In this document: piece after piece, positions 1 through 12,300 of the stretch
Layout: each line of letters starts with the position of its first letter
Numbering within the stretch: position 1 is the first letter of the stretch
Assembly (NCBI GenBank): GCA_950097015.1
Contig: CATNEN010000038.1
Span: 6,497,001 to 6,561,000, forward strand
DNA length: 64,000 nucleotides
Direction of reading: 5' to 3'
Origin: Macrostomum hystrix
Lineage: Eukaryota > Platyhelminthes > Macrostomidae
Translations under genes and position numbers: made by a program
Notes under the pieces: model-generated
Seen by the model: the letters and a program-made list of their open reading frames with translations, nothing else
Told to the model about the DNA's origin: nothing
The model's database searches: none

Positions 1-252
1 CAATAATCTGTTTGATTAATTGTTTTTCTGATCTGTGACGTCGAGACAAAAACATCTTCAGCACTTATTGTGTTGATTTGCACATACCTGCACAGCTTCT
101 TTGTTCCATTTTTCAACATTGCTAGTGTTTTCTCTCATTCCATGTATTAGTCAGGCCTTTTTGTCATAGGCTCAGAGAGCATCCTATATTACTAACTGGA
201 TCACATTATAAATAACAGCATAACAGAATAAGCCCAGATTGATCTGTCCTAA
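1..252. other. AT-rich intergenic sequence
   Basis: I see no gene, RNA or repeat here. The stretch ends where the first minisatellite begins. Confidence 0.5.
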
Positions 253-681
253 TGTTCCTCCTCACCCCTCCTCCTATCGATCCGGTCCCAATGCACACAT
301 CCTCCTCACCCCTCCTCCTATCGATCCGGTCCCAATGCACACATCCTCCTCACCCCTCCTCCTATCGATCCGGTCCCAATGTACACATCCTCCTCACCCC
401 TCCTCCTATCGATCCGGTCCCAATGTACACATCCTCCTCACCCCTCCTCCTATCGATCCGGTCCCAATGTACACATCCTCCTCACCCCTCCTCCTATCGA
501 TCCGGTCCCAATGTACACATCCTCCTCACCCCTCCTCCTATCGATCCGGTCCCAATGTACACATCCTCCTCACCCCTGCTCTTATCAATCTGGTCCCAAT
601 GTACGCATCCTCCTCACCCCTCCTCTTATCAATCTGGTCCCAATGTACGCATCCTCCTCACCCCTCCTATCGATCTGGTCC
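253..681. repeat. Minisatellite, 44-bp unit, about 10 copies
   Basis: The core ctcctatcgatccggtccca recurs every 44 bp. The first copies are nearly identical and the last three are diverged (cttatcaatctggtccc). Because 44 is not a multiple of 3, the same repeat peptide appears in three overlapping open frames. These are repeat artefacts and not genes. Confidence 0.93.
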
Positions 682-689
682 CTATGGAC

Positions 690-2040
690 ACATCCTCCTT
701 TCATACCAGCGTACACAATATCAACCCAGCCTCTATCACTCCTTTCCTGATGTACGCATATGCTTAGCTCGTGTTATCCGCGCACTTTAATTTATTTTAA
801 TTGCTTATCAGTCACGAATTATTGTGATCAGCAGGTCTGCGCTGCTAGTTAAAATGTGCCTAGTAAATCGCTTCTCTCGCCTTAATAGTTTCACTAAATT
901 TTCAATCGCTTTAAAACTAACTGGATTGTGCTGCCAGCTTTGTTTAGTCAATGAAAATCGGTTTATTTTGTTTTTAAGGCTGGTATATTCTCTATTTTTT
1001 TCTAGTTGACAATGTCTTACTCTTACTTCTGTTTTGTTTCGTTAATACGTTGATTTAGGTCTTTCCTTTTTATACGATATTTACTACTGATCCTACCTAC
1101 TAATTAGTAGTATGATAAATCTCTCTTGACAATGTTTGCAATTGTTCTCATTGTCAAAATACACGCACAAGAAGCTAGCCAAGAGTTAACGACAAGTGAT
1201 AAGTGATTGATTTCTTCACTTTGCATGCGACTGCAGCAAACAGCAAATAGTTGCTATGCAAATCCACCTGTCAGAATTCACTCGAATCAATCACACCCCG
1301 TCGGATTGTTTGCCGGTGCATTAGCTCTGCTATTTTGACATTGTTATTTCAGGCGGGTTTGAGTAAACGCCTTGCCGATATGTTGTGAAATAACTAAGAA
1401 CTCATGGTATATATGTGGGAAATATGTTTGTAATTAAATAGAAGTTTGAAATTGAAATAGTAAACAATCGACAAACGCTTCGATTATTCCACTCTGTCTT
1501 TCGTCTGTTCCAAAATAACTTAAATATTCGCACTAACAGTTCAAACCAGCGCAGTTTGAGCGAATGTGCATTGAAACTATACTCAACCGTTTTTCCCACA
1601 CACCGCACCAACTGGGTTACAATGTCCCAAGTCCCAAACCTGCATGAGCTGCTCGCCCACCCCTGCCACAACTCGCGTGAGCAGCCAGCTGCATTCAATT
1701 GCCGCTCTTTCGTCCGTGAGAGCCTTGGCCATTCAGCTGCTGCTGGCTGTTCGGGCAGTGTTGCATTTCACATGCCCTTCAGGCAGGCTTGTGTTTGCCC
1801 TCCAAGGCTCAGCGTTCTGGTCTGCTCTGCTTCTGCGAAACACTTTCTGCTTCTGTTTGAACTCTGTTTTCAAAATTTTAAAAGTCTCTTAGCAGGGCTT
1901 CCTATTGTTATATTATCCAACTAGATATATCTGTTCTTTGTCCTGTCTTTTATAATTCTTCACACAACTTTAACTCCTTCGTTGTCCCGTGCATCCATCC
2001 GCTCAGTAATCCCGTGTGAAACTGCGATTTCTCCCCAAAT
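690..2040. other. Intergenic, no supported gene
   Basis: The stretch is mostly AT-rich. An 82-codon open frame at 1644-1892 and a 98-codon frame on the other strand overlap each other. Neither shows a recognisable domain or a splice-site context, so I do not call a gene. Confidence 0.4.
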
Positions 2041-2045
2041 AAACC

Positions 2046-3487
2046 ATGCATTCTCCCATGTCCCTGTTTAATTCTCCCATGTCACTGTTGAATTCTCCCA
2101 TGTCCCTGTTGAATTCTCCCATGTCACTGTTGAATTCTCCCATGTCCCTGTTGAATTCTCCCATGTCACTGTTGAATTCTCCCTTGTCCCTGTTGAATTC
2201 TCCCATGTCACTGTTGAATTCTCCCATGTCCCTGTTGAATTCTCCCATGTCACTGTTGAATTCTCCCATGTCACTGCTGAATTCTCCCATGTCACTGCTG
2301 AATTCTCCCATGTCACTGTTGAATTCTCCCATGTCACTGCTGAATTCTCCCATGTCACTGCTGAATTCTCCCATGTCACTGTTGAATTCTCCCATGTCAC
2401 TGCTGAATTCTCCCATGTCACTGTTGAATTCTCCCATGTCACTGCTGAATTCTCCCATGTCACTGTTGAATTCTCCCATGTCACTGTTGAATTCTCCCAT
2501 GTCACTGTTGAATTCTCCCATGTCACTGTTGAATTCTCCCATGTCACTGCTGAATTCTCCCATGTCACTGCTGAATTCTCCCATGTCACTGTTGAATTCT
2601 CCCATGTCACTGTTGAATTCTCCCATGTCACTGCTGAATTCTCCCATGTCACTGTTGAATTCTCCCATGTCACTGCTGAATTCTCCCATGTCACTGTTGA
2701 ATTCTCCCATGTCACTGTTGAATTCTCCCATGTCACTGCTGAATTCTCCCATGTCACTGCTGAATTCTCCCATGTCCCTGTTGAATTCTCCCATGTCACT
2801 GTTGAATTCTCCCATGTCACTGCTGAATTCTCCCATGTCACTGTTGAATTCTCCCATGTCACTGCTGAATTCTCCCATGTCACTGTTGAATTCTCCCATG
2901 TCACTGTTGAATTCTCCCATGTCACTGTTGAATTCTCCCATGTCACTGTTGAATTCTCCCATGTCACTGTTGAATTCTCCTATGTCCCTGTTGAATTCTC
3001 CCATGTCACTGTTGCATTCTGCTATGTCACTGTTGAATTCTCCCATGTCACTGCTGAATTCTCCCATGTCACTGTTGAATTCTCCCATGTCACTGCTGAA
3101 TTCTCCCATGTCACTGCTGAATTCTCCCATGTCACTGTTGAATTCTCCCATGTCACTGTTGAATTCTCCCATGTCACTGCTGAATTCTCCCATGTCACTG
3201 TTGAATTCTCCCATGTCACTGCTGAATTCTCCTTCGTTGTCTAATTCACTGTTGAATTCTCCCATGTCACTGCTGAATTCTCCCATGTCACTGTTGCATT
3301 CTCCCATGTCACTGTTGAATTCTCCCATGTCACTGTTGAATTTCCCTATGTCCCTGTTGCATTCTCCTATGTCCCTGTTGAATTCTCCCATGTCCCTGTT
3401 GCATTCTGCTATGTCCCTGTTGAATTCTCCCATGTCACTGCTGAATTCTCCCATGTCATTATTGAATTCTCCCATGTCATTTAGGCA
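2046..3487. repeat. Minisatellite, 21-bp unit, about 68 copies
   Basis: The core ctcccatgtcactgttgaat repeats every 21 bp with two main variants (ctgTTg and ctgCTg). Every unit contains the EcoRI palindrome gaattc. The unit is 7 codons long and lacks stops, so almost 500 codons are open on both strands (SLLNSPM-type on +, DMGEFNS-type on -). The short block at 3229-3249 (ccttcgttgtctaattcac) interrupts the register. No gene signals flank it. Confidence 0.96.
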
Positions 3488-3489
3488 CA

Positions 3490-4020
3490 TGAAATGTTAT
3501 TCGTAGCTATGCTGGACAATAATAGCTGTATTATATGTGTTGTATTGTTGAAATTGTAAGCTCAGGAGACATAGTATATTTGCACAGATGGCTCAAATCA
3601 ATCTGGGAAAATCCTATTTTTTTGTTTCTTCAGCCGTTCATGTATGAGATTTTATAATATTTACTTTTTACTTATACTTTAGAGTACAGAAGTGCTTACT
3701 TATAACTGGAGCATTTTCCCTTTCCCGGCATAATATAGCTTATTTGAGTTTGGCAACTTGCAAAATCATGCTACACCTATGCAATATTTGTTTTAAAGCT
3801 CTAACCGAGCAAATCTGCTGCTTTCAGCGTCACGTTACTCTGTGGGGCACGCGGAGTGATTTCGCCCACCTCCACTCCGCCACGTGGTGCCCCTTCTGAG
3901 ATGCCCGGCCAGAGGAGAACGCATCTTGACCGCACCGAGTAGAATTGAATTTTGTGTGCACCCTGCAGAGAACGCTGCTGAGAGTTCACAGCAATGAACA
4001 AATAGAAGAAATAAAACTGC
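3490..4020. other. Intergenic, no supported gene
   Basis: AT-rich up to about 3790, then rising GC towards the candidate promoter region. No protein match is recognised. Confidence 0.4.
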
Positions 4021-4223
4021 TTTGGCCCTGCTGCACTGGCCCAGCTCCCTGATTGGCTGGGCTGCTGTGCTTGGAGCTGCCCTGCATAAGTTGCCGCGCT
4101 GCACCGCTTGCAGCCCTTCTCTCCCTCTTCGTCTGTGTCTGTCTGTCTGTCTGTCTGTCGACAGTTGTCGAGAAATTCGCTTTGGGTTGCAATTGTGTTC
4201 GCGACTCGAATAACTTATACGAG
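4020..4223 (+). promoter_or_regulatory. Candidate GC-rich promoter and noncoding first exon
   Basis: A locally GC-rich block in AT-rich surroundings carries an inverted CCAAT element (attgg in ctgattggctgg, near 4051) and a (tgtc)n run near 4137-4158. It ends in a strong 5' splice site, gag|gtaagt, with the GT at 4224-4225. This is what a 5' untranslated exon looks like. It could serve PAPSS as a distal alternative start 2.2 kb upstream. The link is inference: no transcript evidence is available here and no coding potential is seen. Confidence 0.28.
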
Positions 4224-4499
4224 GTAAGTTAAACTCATACACTAAGCCAGTGCGTTTGTGCAATTATGCCCTTAGCTGTATCATTTTAGCAATTCTCTGA
4301 GCGTGCAAACAGTGTTTCTTCGTTTATTTTTAAACCGTTTTAGTGCGAGAAACATCAGCTAAACCACTCATTTTGAGTTTTTTACTGAGCCAGTACATAT
4401 ATAACTGTCTTCTTTAACAACGGAAACTGCACTGAAAATTGGACTCAAATATACCAGTCCGACAGCAGGGAGCGGAAGGGGCCGACTTCTCATATCTAT

Positions 4500-5140
4500 T
4501 CTGTCTCATCTCTCTTATCTCTTCTGTCTTATCTCTCCTATCTCTTCTGTCTCATCTCTCTTATCTTTTCTGTCTCATCTCTCTTATCTCTTCTGTCTTA
4601 TCTCTCTTATCTATTCTGTCTCATCTGTCTTATCTCTTCTGTCTTATCTCTCTTATCTATTCTGTCTCATCTGTCTTATCTCTTCTGTCTTATCTCTCTT
4701 ATCTATTTTGTCTCATCTGTCTTATCTCTTCTGTCTTATCTCTCTTATCTCTTCTGTCTCATCTCTATTATCTATTCTGTCTCATCTCTCTTATCTCTTC
4801 TGTCTTATCTCTCCTATCTTTTCTGTCTCATCTCTCTTATCTATTCTGTCTTATCTCTCTTATCTCTTCTGTCTTATCTCTCCTATCTCTTCTGTCTCAT
4901 CTCTCTTATCTATTCTGTCTCATCTCTCTTATCTCTTCTGTCTCATCTCATCTCTCTTATCTATTCTGTCTCATCTCTCTTATCTATTCTGTCTCATCTC
5001 TCTTATATCTTCTGTCTTATCTGTCTTATCTATTCTGTCTTATCTCTCTTATCTCTCTTATCTATTCTGTCTTATCTCTCTTATCTCTCTTATCTATTCT
5101 GTCTCATCTGTCTTATCTCTCCTGTCTCACATCTTATCTG
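4500..5140. repeat. Minisatellite, 23-bp pyrimidine-rich unit, about 28 copies
   Basis: The core tctcatctctcttatctctt recurs every 23 bp with frequent c/t and a/c variants and some 10-12 bp slips. The + strand is almost purely pyrimidine plus A. Its vocabulary (ctgtctcatct) resembles the 16-bp array at 8361-8885 and the degenerate cluster at 22660-22870. Confidence 0.93.
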
Positions 5141-5149
5141 TCGGTCTGG

Positions 5150-6240
5150 CCGTCTCTCTTATCTTTAATTATCTACTTTACTATCGAAGCATACAATTTT
5201 GCCGACCCCTGCACGGCTTAACTTCTGTTTTAGACCCTCATAGAGTGTTGTTGAGTGCAGCCATCGCCCTATCTGGTCTTGTCGGCAGCAAAATCTTTAT
5301 TCTGGCTTTAAATTAATAATGTCAGTGAGTTCGCTTGCTGAGCGAGTGGTGGCAGATAGAGTGTGACTAGCAGTGAGTTAGGCTAGCAAGCGAATGTGGT
5401 TCATGAGAATGAGCTATGATGGCTGCTAGCGAGAAAAATCACTCGGGATAAAAATGAACGGATATGATCCCTAAAAATAAGTAATAAAATTTCCCAGTCT
5501 TATGAAATATTCCTCATTTCTCATCCGAAGCGCATGACAGATGTGCGGCGGAGTGCACTTTGCCTATTTTGAGGTTTTTTTGCACTTTTTTTCTGACAAA
5601 CCGATATGTTGAGAAAAGTTTATATGTTAGGGTAAAAATCAAATCTGTATATCTGGACTTATTGAAAACTTTAAGCCCCGTAGAACTTGAAGCGTGCCAA
5701 TTAAAAATACCTAAATTCTTTTTCTCGTGTCTCCCAAAATAATTATTATTTTAACAACTCACAAAATATATTATATATAATATAACTTAGCAATTTTCTT
5801 AGCGAGTGTCAAATATTCAACTGTTAAAGAGGTAAGCGTACTTCCAGATGCGGTTAAACTGTAACGCGTATAATCTGAAATCTAGTGTAACATTATGCAC
5901 TTTACCTAGAACTAGTTGAAAGACAAATAAGATGCACTTTGATCTAGTCTAAAGATCTATTTTTCATTTCATTGAGTCATCGAGATTCACGCACCGACTG
6001 GGTGAAATCTGGGTCGGGGGTTGGTGTGTCCCACTATGAGTTTATTTGTGATAAGCCGATTTGAGCAGAGAACGGCCTCACAACTACTAACCCAATCTCA
6101 TTTGAGTTGGACTAAATAGTCGGTGGAAAAATTACGTTTTCAGTGCGTTGCAGAGTGCCCTTATGATCAGTCTTTGTGTTATCTGTTAAACATTTTCTGC
6201 CCCCAAATGCCCCTGAATCTTTTGCACTTGGCCAAAGATT
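5150..6240. other. Intergenic, PAPSS upstream region
   Basis: AT-rich with no supported gene. Near 5372-5392 the sequence gtgagttaggctagcaag resembles the unit of the later 20-bp array in PAPSS intron 2 (gtgagtcaggctagtcag). It is a possible unexpanded relative. Confidence 0.4.
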
Positions 6241-6270
6241 GATAACCAATTCTGTAGCAGATTTGGGGGC

Positions 6271-6278
6271 TATAAATA
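6271..6278 (+). promoter_or_regulatory. TATA box of the PAPSS gene
   Basis: The sequence tataaata lies 112 nt upstream of the proposed PAPSS start codon, with a ccaat motif at 6246-6250 about 21 bp further up. Spacing is consistent with transcription starting near 6300. An alternative is that the acceptor-like ctcag at about 6349-6353 joins this exon to a more distal first exon. Confidence 0.5.
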
Positions 6279-6389
6279 TGCAAGCTTAACGGTCCAAGTT
6301 TTTTAGCTACTGCCTAATAATCCTTTAACACTCGACTAATACTGTGCTCAGCACTGAGCAGACTCTTTACTAGCAAAACTTCGACATCA

Positions 6390-9300
6390 ATGGCTTCCAT
6401 TGCTAAAGGTAAAACTAAATTTTAGAATTTTAATTTCTAACAATAAAACAAACTAACAAAAACATAGCGGTTGTTAATCTAACATCACTTGTCCATATGG
6501 CTATATGAGATAATGGCTTTATTCTGCTCACACCTATGATAGGCGTGACTATCTGGTGTTATTTTGGCTTTTTATGCTGCCTCACAATTTTTGTCTCTTT
6601 TTTACTCGTGTCTCGACTTCCTTTCGCAGGGATTATGGTTGGTATTTTAATTACTTTTTACTAAGAATTTTTTCGTGATTATTGATTTTGCCCTTTTTTC
6701 TGACAGCGCCTATTCATATTTGCTTTCCGTGACTTATATGGTTTTCATCGGATTTGGTATTAATTCTTTGAAATCTTTTGATATGTCAGCGTGATCTGTC
6801 ACAACTTACCCAAGCGTCTGTCAGAACTTTGCGAATGTCTGTCGGTTGTTGTTTTTGAGTGTCTGTCAGCTCAGTCAGCTTATTTTGAGTGTCTGTCAGA
6901 TCTGTTTGAGTGTCTGTCAACTTATTTCGAGTGTCCGTCAGTTCTTTTTAAGTATCTGTCAGTTCTATTTAAGTGTCTGTCAGAACTATTCTAGAGTCTG
7001 TCAGTTCTATTTGAGTGTCTGTCATAACTATTCTAGAGTCTGTCAGTTCTTTTTGAGTGTCTGTCAGAACTATTCTAGAGTCTGTCAGTTCTTTTTGAGT
7101 GTCTGTCAGAACTATTCTAGAGTCTGTCAGTTCTATTTGAGTGTCTGTCATAACTATTCTAGAGTCTGTCAGTTCTTTTTGAGTGTCTGTCAGAACTATT
7201 CTAGAGTCTGTCAGTTCTTTTTGAGTGTCTGTCAGAACTATTCTAGAGTCTGTCAGTTCTATTTGAGTGTCTGTCATAACTATTCTAGAGTCTGTCAGTT
7301 CTATTTGAGTGTCTGTCATAACTATTCTAGAGTCTGTCAGTTCTATTTGAGTGTCTGTCATAACTATTCTAGAGTCTGTCAGTTCTTTTTGAGTGTCTGT
7401 CATAACTATTCTAGAGTCTGTCAGTTCTTTTTGAGTGTCTGTCAGAACTATTCTAGAGTCTGTCAGTTCTTTTTGAGTGTCTGTCAGAACTGTCCCAAGC
7501 TGTCCTCCGATAACAACCTCGCAGACCGCCGCCGCCCAAACGTCATGGCAACCAACGTGTTCAGTCAGGCGCATCACGTGACCCGTGACAAACGCGCCCA
7601 GGTCATCGGCCAGCGAGGCGGCTTCCGCGGCTGCACAATCTGGCTGACCGGCCTGTCTGGAGCCGGCAAGTCGACGATCGCCTTCGGCCTGGAGGACTAC
7701 CTGGTGTCTGCCGGCTTCCCCGCCTACACTCTGGACGGCGACAACATGCGCACCGGCCTAAACAAGAACCTCGGCTTCTCGCCGGAGGATCGCGAAGAGA
7801 ACATCAGGCGGGTGAGCGAGGTGGCCAAGCTGTTCGCTGACGGCGGCATCGTGTGCATCACGGCCTTCATCAGTCCGTTCCGCGCTGACCGCGACCGGGC
7901 CCGCCAGCTGCACGACGAGGCCGGCCTGAAGTTCTTCGAAGTCTTCGTCGACGCGCCCTTGGAAGTGTGCGAAGGTCGCGATGTCAAGGGCCTGTATAAG
8001 AAGGCCAGGGAGGGCCTTATCAAGGGCTTCACCGGTATCGACAGCGCCTACGAGGCGCCTCTGCAGCCCGATGTGGCCGTCCGCACCGCCGACTGCAGCA
8101 TCCGGCAGGCGGTGCAGTCCGTTGTCAGCCTTCTGATTGGCCAGGACGTCCTGCCGGCCACGGCTGCCCAGTCCGAGATTGTCGAACTGCTGGTGCCTGG
8201 CGACGACGCGGCTTTGAGAGCCGAGCTGGAGGCGGCTCCCAGCGTTGAGTTGGACCTCATCGATGCCCAATGGGCTCAGGTGAGTTGCCATGGCAACGGA
8301 TGAAGAATCTAGGATGCACTTTTACGAGACTGGGTCCTTTAGCTCGAATCCACGGTGAATCTCCCGTGTCTCATCTCTCCCGTGTCTTATCTCTCCCGTG
8401 TCTCATCTCTCCCATGTCTCATCTCTCCCGTGTCTCATCTCTCCCATGTCTCATCTCTCCCGTGTCTCATCTCCCCCGTGTCTCATCTCTCCCGTGTCTC
8501 ATCTCTCCCGTGTCTCATCTCTTCCGTGTCTCATCTCTTCCGTGTCTCATCTCTCCCGTGTCTCATCTCTTCCGTGTCTCATCTCTCCCGTGTCTCATCT
8601 CTTCCGTGTCTCATCTCTTCCGTGTCTCATCTCTCCCGTGTCTCATCTCTCCCGTGTCTCATCTCTCCCGTGTCTCATCTCTCCCGTGTCTCATCTCTCC
8701 CGTGTCTCATCTCTCCCGTGTCTCATCTCTCCCGTGTCTCATCTCCCCCGTGTCTCATCTCTCCCGTGTCTCATCTCTCCCGTGTCTCATCTCTTCCGTG
8801 TCTCATCTCTTCCGTGTCTCATCTCTCCCGTGTCTCATCTCTTCCGTGTCTCATCTCTTCCGTGTCTCATCTCTCCCGTGTCCCAATGAGAAAGTCTAGG
8901 CAGCCGGCTGTGTTCCGTTGTCGTCAAATGTTGCACAAGTGCTCACAGCCCCCTGCTTCTGTGTTGTCCTTTTTCCCGAATAATTTTTTGGGTTTACCGA
9001 ATCTATATTCGAAGTGGCGTTTGTAATGCAAAACGCGAACGGATAATGGGATTTGGGTCTCTTCTCGGCTGCATTGGGAAGACCTTAAGTTCTCCTTCTT
9101 CCCTTCTTCCCATTCTCCATTAATCTCTGGCTCCTGCGAAGGGATTAATGTGGGTCTAATGTTTTCTCTTTGATTTCAGTGTCGCGGGTTGGGGGATAAA
9201 TGTGGGCCTCGTCCCGCTGTCGATATGAAACTGGGGACACGGCGGGTTGGCAATGATCTGGAGATGCTGCTGGGCAGGCGGGGTTGAGAAGGAAAATTTA

Positions 9301-12300
9301 GCTGTTCCAAAATCAACAGAGACTCAGCTTCCGCTCAGCTTCAGCTTCAGAGTCTGTCATGTTTAATATGGGCATTTTCAGCTAGCAAAAGTGCATCCAT
9401 CTGGCTTTGACTGCATGTGGTGATTTTATAGCTGTGATGCTTCTGTCCTTAGGGGTTGATAAGTTAGTTTTTTTAGGTGGCAAATATGCTTATATTGCCA
9501 TTTATAGTAGCTGACGCATATACGATACAGTGTCTGCAGGAAAGTGCGAGGGCTGAAGAACGATGAGTCAGGCTAGTCAGTAATGAGTCAGGCTAGTCAG
9601 TGGTGAGTCAGGCTAGTCAGTAATGAGTCAGGCTAGTCAGTAATGAGTCAGGCTAGTCAGTAATGAGTCAGGCTAGTCAGTAATGAGTCAGGCTAGTCAG
9701 TAATGAGTCAGGCTAGTCAGTAATGAGTCAGGCTAGTCAGTGGTGAGTCAGGCTAGTCAGTAATGAGTCAGGCTAGTCAGTAATGAGTCAGGCTAGTCAG
9801 TAATGAGTCAGGCTAGTCAGTAATGAGTCAGGCTAGTCAGTAATGAGTCAGGCTAGTCAGTAATGAGTCAGGCTAGTCAGTAATGAGTCAGGCTAGTCAG
9901 TAATGAGTCAGGCTAGTCAGTAATGAGTCAGGCTAGTCAGTAATGAGTCAGGCTAGTCAGTAATGAGTCAGGCTAGTCAGTAATGAGTCAGGCTAGTCAG
10001 TAATGAGTCAGGCTAGTCAGTGGTGAGTGAGGATAGTCAGTAATGAGTCAGGCTAGTCAGTAATGAGTCAGGCTAGTCAGTAATGAGTCAGGCTAGTCAG
10101 TGGTGAGTGAGGATAGTCAGTAATGAGTCAGGCTAGTCAGTAATGAGTCAGGCTAGTCAGTAATGAGTCAGGCTAGTCAGGTGTGAGTCAGGCTAGTCAG
10201 TAATGAGTCAGGCTAGTCAGTAATGAGTCAGGCTAGTCTGTGATGAGTCAGGCTAGTCAGTAATGAGTCAGGCTAGTCAGTAATGAGTCAGGCTAGTCTG
10301 TGATGAGTCAGGCTAGTCAGTGGTGAGTCAGGCTAGTCAGTAATGAGTCAGGCTAGTCAGTAATGAGTCAGGCTAGTCAGTAATGAGTCAGGCTAGTCAG
10401 TAATGAGTCAGGCTAGTCTGTGATGAGTCAGGCTAGTCAGTGGTGAGTGAGGATAGTCAGTAGTGAGTGAGGCTAGTCTGTGATGAGTCAGGCTAGTCAG
10501 TGATGGTTCAGTCTAGTGAGTGATGAGTCAGGCTAGTCTGTGATGAGTCAGGCTAGTCAGTAATGAGTCAGGCTAGTCAGTAATGAGTCAGGCTAGTCTG
10601 TGATGAGTCAGGCTAGTCAGTGGTGAGTGAGGATAGTCAGTAGTGAGTGAGGCTAGTCTGTGATGAGTCAGGCTAGTCAGTGATGGTTCAGGCTAGTGAG
10701 TGATGAGTCCGATTCTGTCAACCTTCGTCGCCGCCAGGTGCTGTCGGAAGGCTGGGCTCACCCGCTTCGCGGTTTCATGAACGAGCGGCAGTACCTTCAG
10801 TGCCTGCACTTCGGCACCATCAACGAGGCCGACGCCATCGCCACGGGGCCGTCAAGCGGAGGCAGCGGCGATGATAGCGGTCTGATGGGCCCAGTGCACA
10901 ACCAGAGCGTGCCGATAGTTCTGGCCATAGACGATGCCACAAAGGCGGCTGTGGAAGGCCGCCCGCTGATTGGCCTGCGCTACGAAGGCCGTCTGATCGG
11001 CATTCTGCGCTTTCCGGAGGTGTTTCCGCACAACAAGAAGGAACGCTGCTGCCGAACTTTCGGCACCGCGTCGGCGGGTCACCCGAGTGTGGCCAGAATC
11101 CTGTCCAGCGGCGACTGGCTCGTGGGCGGCCAGATTGCCCTGCTGGAGCCACTGCGCTGGGGCGACGGCCTGGACGAGTACCGCCTGACTCCCCTGCAGC
11201 TGCGGGACAAATTCGAAGCCATGGGCGCTGATGCCGTGTTTGCCTTTCAGCTGCGCAACCCAGTGCACAATGGACACGCACTGCTCATGCAGGTGAGCTC
11301 AATGCAATCGCATTGGACATTCACACAGCTCGCCACTTCATTCACACAACTCGCCACTTCATTCACACAATTCGCCACTTCATTCACACAACTCGCCAAT
11401 TCATTCACACAATCCGCCATATCATTCACACAACTCGCCACTTCATTCACACAATTCGCCACTTCATTCACACAATTCGCCAATTCATTCACACAATCCG
11501 CCATATCATTCACACAATTCGCCAATTCATTCACACAATTCGCCACTTCATTCACACAATTCGCCAATTCATTCACACAATTCGCCACTTCATTCACACA
11601 ATTCGCCAATTCATTCACACAATCCGCCATATCATTCACACAATTCGCCAATTCATTCACACAATTCGCCACTTCATTCACACAATTCGCCAATTCATTC
11701 ACACAATTCGCCACTTCATTCACACAATTCGCCAATTCATTCACACAATTCGCCACTTCATTCACACAACTCGCCATTTCATTCATACAATCCGCCACTT
11801 CATTCACACAACTCGCCAATTCATTCACACAACTCGCCACTTCATTCACACAATCCGCCATATCATTCACACAACTCGCCAATTCATTCACACAATCCGC
11901 CAATTCATTCACACAATCCGCCAATTCATTCACACAATTCGCCATTTCATTCACACAATCCGCCATATCATTCACACAACTCGCCAATTCATTCACACAA
12001 TTCGCCAATTCATTCACACAATTCGCCAATTCATTCACACAATTCGCCAATTCATTCACACAACTCGCCACTTCATTCACACAACTCGCCATTTCATTCA
12101 CACAATCCGCCATATCATTCACACAATTCGCCACTTCATTCACACAACTCGCCATTTATTCACACAATCCGCCATATCATTCACACAATCCGCCATATCA
12201 TTCACACAATCCGCCATATCATTCACACAACTCGCCAATTCATTCACACAATTCGCCACTTCATTCACACAACTCGCCATTTCATTCACACAATCCGCCA

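Noticed and set aside
1556-1924. Overlapping frames of 122, 98 and 82 codons
   Set aside because: There is no recognised domain, no splice context, and competing frames on both strands.
2003-3490. Long open frames of about 490 codons on both strands
   Set aside because: They are products of a 21-bp stop-free repeat. Both strands are equally open, and no splice, promoter or domain evidence exists.
6846-8303. A 485-codon open frame starting in the array
   Set aside because: The first 220 codons are the intron 1 minisatellite reading into PAPSS exon 2. Family comparison and the acceptor at 7523-7524 set the exon start.
9564-10709. CRISPR-like regular repeats
   Set aside because: Units are directly adjacent with no unique spacers, and the context is an intron of an animal gene.
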